Shown here in pieces: positions 30,815 through 33,921 of a stretch of 33,921 nucleotides of DNA. Each line of letters begins with the position of its first letter. Position 1 is the stretch's first letter. Where the stretch lies: NCBI GenBank assembly GCA_029863385.1, contig JAOTVU010000038.1, positions 1 to 33,921 on the forward strand, in the 5' to 3' direction. Under the pieces are notes generated by a model that saw only the letters and a program-made list of their open reading frames with translations, had not been told where the DNA came from and searched no databases. This DNA is from Acidimicrobiia bacterium (GTDB lineage: Bacteria > Actinomycetota > Acidimicrobiia > Acidimicrobiales > SZUA-35). Both the position numbers and the translations under genes were made by a program.

Positions 30815-31012
30815 GTGAAGACAACGAGTGCAAGGCCCAGTACCCACTTCCGAGATCGATTGATGGATTGCCGTGTTCATCGTGAGGACGGAGCCTCGTT
30901 GGCGGAGTACGCTCTGCTGCTGGTGCTCATTGCAATCCCCGTGTCGTTGGCGATTCCGGCTCTGGGAACGGCGATCATCAACATATTTCAGCAACTGGCT
31001 GCGGCATTCTGA
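30815..31012 (+). CDS. Flp pilin 2 of Tad locus 2
   Basis: A 65-residue second Flp-type pilin. The 26-residue leader ends HREDG, followed by ASLAEYALLLVLIAIPVSLA with Glu31-Tyr32 at +5/+6. The mature part differs clearly from pilin 1 (IPALGTAIINIFQQLAAAF), so this is a distinct subunit, not a recent duplicate. The GTG start has purine-rich AGGAGGAAGAGG upstream (30794-30805), ending about nine bases before it. It lies 92 bp after pilin 1, beyond the hairpin. Confidence 0.9.
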   Translation: MKTTSARPSTHFRDRLMDCRVHREDGASLAEYALLLVLIAIPVSLAIPALGTAIINIFQQLAAAF

Positions 31013-31207
31013 TCTCTCGATCTCGCCCGCTTCATACCTGGTCGCAGACACGGTGCGTGGTCGACGGGCCCAGCTCGGGTGGGGAAATTGCCCGGTGCGG
31101 CAGCTCACACTCGATCGCTATCATCGGCACACACCAGCGTCGGGGCGAAGCGCCTGTAACTCGTCCGGCAACCCACTCTGAGTTGGCCGTTCTGGCAGGA
31201 GGGCCAG

Positions 31208-31657
31208 ATGCAGAAACCAATCGATCCACGATCTCGATTCCAGGCACGACGGCGTCTCAGCCGCCACCTTCGGCGGGACTCCGGCGCATCGCTCGCCGAG
31301 TTCGCTCTTGTCCTTCCGGTTCTGGTGATGATCGTGTTCGGAATCATCGAGTTCGGCATCGTCTTCACCAAGGCGCAGGCCATCGAGGCCGCCGCCCGGG
31401 AGGGAGCCCGTCTCGCATCCATCGAGTCGAGCACGGTTGGCGACATCGAGGCCCGGGTCAACGACGCCCTGACCGGTATTCCCATGTCGGGTCCACCAAC
31501 CGTCTCGGTCACCCCCGGAACGTGTACGAATCGACCGGGGGAAAGTGTGACCGTCGGGGTTAGCACGACCCACATGATCAACATTCCGCTCGTGTTGAAC
31601 AACTATTCTGTGAATCTGAACGGTACGGCCGTCTTCCGATGTGAGGCGGCAGCATGA
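31208..31657 (+). CDS. tadE: TadE-like minor pilin of Tad locus 2
   Basis: A 149-residue pseudopilin. A basic leader ends RRDSG, then ASLAEFALVLPVLVMIVFGI, giving cleavage after Gly26 and Glu31-Phe32. The next helix contains the TadE hallmark FGIVFTKAQAIEAAAREGAR. The C-terminal domain (~75 residues) lies outside the membrane and has two Cys residues that could form a disulfide. GGAGGG lies about five bases before the ATG. The 195-bp gap from pilin 2 has a TATCAT box near 31121 that might be an internal promoter, but no matching -35. The stop overlaps the TadG start by four bases. Confidence 0.92.
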   Translation: MQKPIDPRSRFQARRRLSRHLRRDSGASLAEFALVLPVLVMIVFGIIEFGIVFTKAQAIEAAAREGARLASIESSTVGDIEARVNDALTGIPMSGPPTVSVTPGTCTNRPGESVTVGVSTTHMINIPLVLNNYSVNLNGTAVFRCEAAA

Positions 31658-32673
31658 AAGGGAGGGAACGAGCTGTGCGAATTCGCTGGCGCAACGACGA
31701 CGGCGTGACGCTTCCGCTGGTCGCACTCATGCTTGTCGTCATCATGGGAATGGCATCCTTGGTCGTCGACCTCGGGAGCGGTTGGAGGACTCGTCGGGCG
31801 TTGATCCCGGCAACCGACGCAGCGGCGCTGGCCGCAGCCCAGGATTACGCCCAAGGACTCGACGGTTGTTCGTTATCGGCCGGCAACTACCTGGCCAGCA
31901 ATGAAGGAGCCGCCGTGCTGGATCTGTGCGATCCCCACGCGTCGGGCACCAACGGCTATGTCACCGTCGCCGCCTCCCACAACGTCCAAACGTGGTTCGC
32001 CGCGGTTCTCGGACTGGGCGATTACACCGTGACATCGGCCTCGACGGCAGCGTGGAGCGATCCCAGCGGCGTTAACGGGTTGCGCCCACTCGGCCTCTGC
32101 TTGAACGGAGATGCCGACCTTCAGAACGCCGTCTACAATCCGGACGCCGACCCCGTCGAGATCGTCGTCGAGTACACCAAGGAACACCCCAACGATTGCG
32201 GAAGCACCACTGGCAACTGGGGTCCGATCGACCTTGATGGCAACGGCAACTCGCACCAGGACATGAACGACTGGCTCCTCGACGGGTATCCCGGCTTGAT
32301 CGAGTTCTCCGATCATGTAGTGACCAGCTGCACCGACGAGCATTGCCTCGAAGGCGACACCGGTGCCGACCTGGCGGGTTCACAGTCCTACCTGAACACC
32401 CTGGTGAGCCGCGACGAGTACATCCTTCTTCCGTTGTTCAACTTCGTGGAGGGCAACGGTGCCAACGCCCGCTACCACGTCGTCGGAATCGTACGAGTCA
32501 AAATCCTCCAACACAAAGTCGTGGGCGCGGAGGACAAGCGCTTCCTTCGCCTACTGGTGGAACCGGGCTTTGTTCCCGGCATAGGTGGAGGGAGCGGCTC
32601 CGGAACCGGTGGCAGCAAGGTGGTATCCATCTGCGCCGTCGATGCGACCGACCTCTCCGGATGTCTCCCCTGA
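31654..32673 (+). CDS. tadG: TadG-like pilus assembly protein with possible calcium loop
   Basis: A 339-residue bitopic protein of the TadG/TadE-like group. The N-terminus NDDGVTLPLVALMLVVIMGMASLVVDLGSGW has the Tad signal helix, with Leu rather than Glu at +5, as is usual for TadG. It continues with the typical RALIPATDAAALAAAQ segment. The large extracytoplasmic part contains DLDGNGN (residues 193-199), spaced like the start of an EF-hand/dockerin calcium loop, and several Cys residues that may pair. A Gly/Ser-rich stretch (GGGSGSGTGGS) precedes the C-terminus. The ATG is in an ATGA overlap with TadE. The role in anchoring the pilus to the envelope is inferred from the family. Confidence 0.85.
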   Translation: MKGRERAVRIRWRNDDGVTLPLVALMLVVIMGMASLVVDLGSGWRTRRALIPATDAAALAAAQDYAQGLDGCSLSAGNYLASNEGAAVLDLCDPHASGTNGYVTVAASHNVQTWFAAVLGLGDYTVTSASTAAWSDPSGVNGLRPLGLCLNGDADLQNAVYNPDADPVEIVVEYTKEHPNDCGSTTGNWGPIDLDGNGNSHQDMNDWLLDGYPGLIEFSDHVVTSCTDEHCLEGDTGADLAGSQSYLNTLVSRDEYILLPLFNFVEGNGANARYHVVGIVRVKILQHKVVGAEDKRFLRLLVEPGFVPGIGGGSGSGTGGSKVVSICAVDATDLSGCLP

Positions 32674-32715
32674 TAACTCCCCCTGATCGAATTTCGAAAC
32701 AAAGTTTGGAAGCTA

Positions 32716-33633
32716 ATGAGTAGACGTGTTGTTGGTTTGGCTGCTGCGGTTTTCCTGGCGCTGATCGGTACCGTGGCCCTCGTTGCCTTCGTCGCCGGCG
32801 CCGAGGAGCGAGCGCTCGAAGGCGAGGAGCTGGTCGAGGTCTATGTCGTGACAGAGCCCATCCTCGGTGGCACCGCTGGTGAGGACATCGAGGAACAGGT
32901 AGTCGTCGAAGAAGTACCAACCAAGGTTCGCCCAGCCGACGCTGTCGACAATCTCGCCTCGCTGCGGGGTCGGGTGGCGGCCGTGGATCTACAACCTGGC
33001 GAGCAGCTCATCGAAAGCCGCTTCGTCGAGGTCGCCGAGTTCAACGACCGTGAACTCGGGGTTCAAGTGCCGGAGGATCTTCTCGAGCTGACCATCGAGA
33101 TGGACCCGCAGAGGGCGATCGGTGGTCTTTTGGAACCCGGTCAGACGGTCGCTGTGATCGCCTCGTTTGAGCCATTCGACTTGACCGCAACCGTGGTCGA
33201 GATCAACGGCGAGGAGGTCGCTCTACCTCAAGCCATCGCCGACGAGGTCGACGGGGCTACACCAAACACCACCGACATCATCATTCGCCGGGCCCTCGTG
33301 ACCGCCGTCCAGGAGGCCCGGCTCGCGGGAAGAGTCGGCTCCAGCGAGGAAGAGGATCGTTTGAACACGGCGCCCGAAGACGTACTTCTGGTCACACTGG
33401 CCCTCAGCCCGAACGACGCCGAACGGCTGGTGTTCACCCAGGAGTTCGGATTGATCTGGCTCGCCATCGACCGAGACACCGTCCCCGACAGCGAGGACGC
33501 GATCAAGACCCGCACCAACATCTACAACGAATCCGACGCCACCGACGGTGACCTCCTGACCGGCATCCTGGAGAACGCCGAAGACACCACTGAGACGGAG
33601 AACGCCGAGACCGAGGACGCAAATCAACCATGA
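32716..33633 (+). CDS. cpaB: CpaB/RcpC-like pilus assembly protein
   Basis: A 305-residue protein with one N-terminal membrane helix (VVGLAAAVFLALIGTVALVAFVAG) followed by an exported SAF-type domain: VYVVTEPILGGTAGEDI, LRGRVAAVDLQPGEQLIESRFV, then a second region ELTIEMDPQRAIGGLLEPGQTVAVI. These are the CpaB/RcpC hallmarks; the family links the Tad machine to the outer layers of the envelope. The last ~45 residues are acidic and low complexity (TTETENAETEDANQP). The start ATG lies 42 bp after TadG. The stop overlaps the following CpaE start by four bases. Confidence 0.9.
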   Translation: MSRRVVGLAAAVFLALIGTVALVAFVAGAEERALEGEELVEVYVVTEPILGGTAGEDIEEQVVVEEVPTKVRPADAVDNLASLRGRVAAVDLQPGEQLIESRFVEVAEFNDRELGVQVPEDLLELTIEMDPQRAIGGLLEPGQTVAVIASFEPFDLTATVVEINGEEVALPQAIADEVDGATPNTTDIIIRRALVTAVQEARLAGRVGSSEEEDRLNTAPEDVLLVTLALSPNDAERLVFTQEFGLIWLAIDRDTVPDSEDAIKTRTNIYNESDATDGDLLTGILENAEDTTETENAETEDANQP

Positions 33634-33921
33634 GCGGGATAACACTACTGTCTGGAAACGCCGAGATCGAGCAGTCGCTCGTGTCCGGCTTCGGCAAACG
33701 GGCCGCGGTCAGGCGCGTCTGGTCAAACCAATGGCGCGACTCTGCCGAGGTCTCCATGGACTCCTGCGCAGCCAATCCGGAGTTGCTGGTGATCGGACCT
33801 GATCTGCCCCGTGAAGTGGCCCGCTATGTGGTTGCGGACGTCGACCGGCGGTTCCGTGCGACGACAACGGTCGTCATGATGTCGGATCCAACTGTCGAAG
33901 TATCCATGGACTTGCTTCGCC
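33630..33921 (+). CDS. CpaE/TadZ-like protein, N-terminal part only
   Basis: The frame opens with ATG in an ATGA overlap with cpaB and stays open to the window edge (97 residues). The visible part has the alternating strand/helix pattern of a receiver-like domain: ITLLSGNAEIEQSLVSGFG, ELLVIGPDLPREVARYVVADV, TTVVMMSDPTVEVSMDLLR. This is the usual N-terminal domain of CpaE, ahead of its ParA-like ATPase. The classical phospho-acceptor Asp is not evident at its expected place (VIGPD), as is common for these pseudo-receivers. The position after cpaB supports the call. Confidence 0.7.
   Translation, partial: MSGITLLSGNAEIEQSLVSGFGKRAAVRRVWSNQWRDSAEVSMDSCAANPELLVIGPDLPREVARYVVADVDRRFRATTTVVMMSDPTVEVSMDLLR

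Noticed and set aside
31115..31130. TATCAT as a promoter for tadE-tadG-cpaB
   Set aside because: No -35 element at the right distance, and the genes can be read from the flp promoter; listed only as a possibility within the tadE entry.
1..33921. tRNA, rRNA, insertion sequences, phage genes or CRISPR arrays
   Set aside because: No cloverleaf, transposase, integrase or regularly spaced repeats were recognised on either strand by reading; a covariance-model and repeat-finder run would be decisive.

Overview
The window comes from a high-GC actinobacterium. The best guess is an Acidimicrobiia-like lineage, but that is inference. The evidence is a topoisomerase I with a lysine-rich tail in place of zinc fingers, the actinobacterial 'helicase/secretion neighbourhood' (DEAH helicase beside a compact Tad locus with a DUF4244 pilin-like gene), and many genes whose start codon lies 6-9 nt after a TAnnnT box, as expected for leaderless mRNAs. 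No rRNA, tRNA, insertion sequence, phage gene or CRISPR array was seen.

Left part (1-7,490): a truncated secreted Ser/Thr-rich protein, then DNA polymerase III delta' (holB), thymidylate kinase (tmk) and topoisomerase I (topA) on the minus strand. A plus-strand CHAD (polyphosphate-binding) gene lies between holB and tmk. NhaA antiporter lies upstream of topA. Middle-left (7,668-12,084): a photolyase-family protein whose domains look circularly permuted (FAD-binding half first, alpha/beta half last), a GHKL anti-sigma/serine-kinase-like protein and an MrfA/YprA-like DEAH helicase. Next, on the minus strand (12,111-16,154), is a complete small Tad secretion operon (TadZ-TadA-TadB-TadC-pilin-TadE). 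A divergent three-gene ABC exporter follows (16,332-18,968).

Centre (19,123-25,427): a flavin disulfide-type oxidoreductase and an iodotyrosine-deiodinase-like nitroreductase in one minus-strand unit, a LuxR-type regulator with a striking inverted repeat upstream, and a GT2 glycosyltransferase fused to a glycoside-hydrolase-like barrel that has lost its catalytic residues. A tightly overlapped three-gene operon then follows (25,748-27,662): a membrane-anchored arrestin-like protein, a soluble arrestin-like protein and a small AAA ATPase. I know of no described system with this composition, and it is one of the strongest candidates for new biology here. A convergent HD-domain hydrolase overlaps its end.

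Right part (28,311-33,921): a histidine kinase/NarL-type response regulator pair diverges from a second, distinct Flp/Tad pilus locus (two Flp pilins, TadE, TadG, CpaB and the start of a CpaE/TadZ protein), which runs off the window. All pilin-like proteins in both loci carry the Gly/Glu+5 class III prepilin signature, but no prepilin peptidase is in view.
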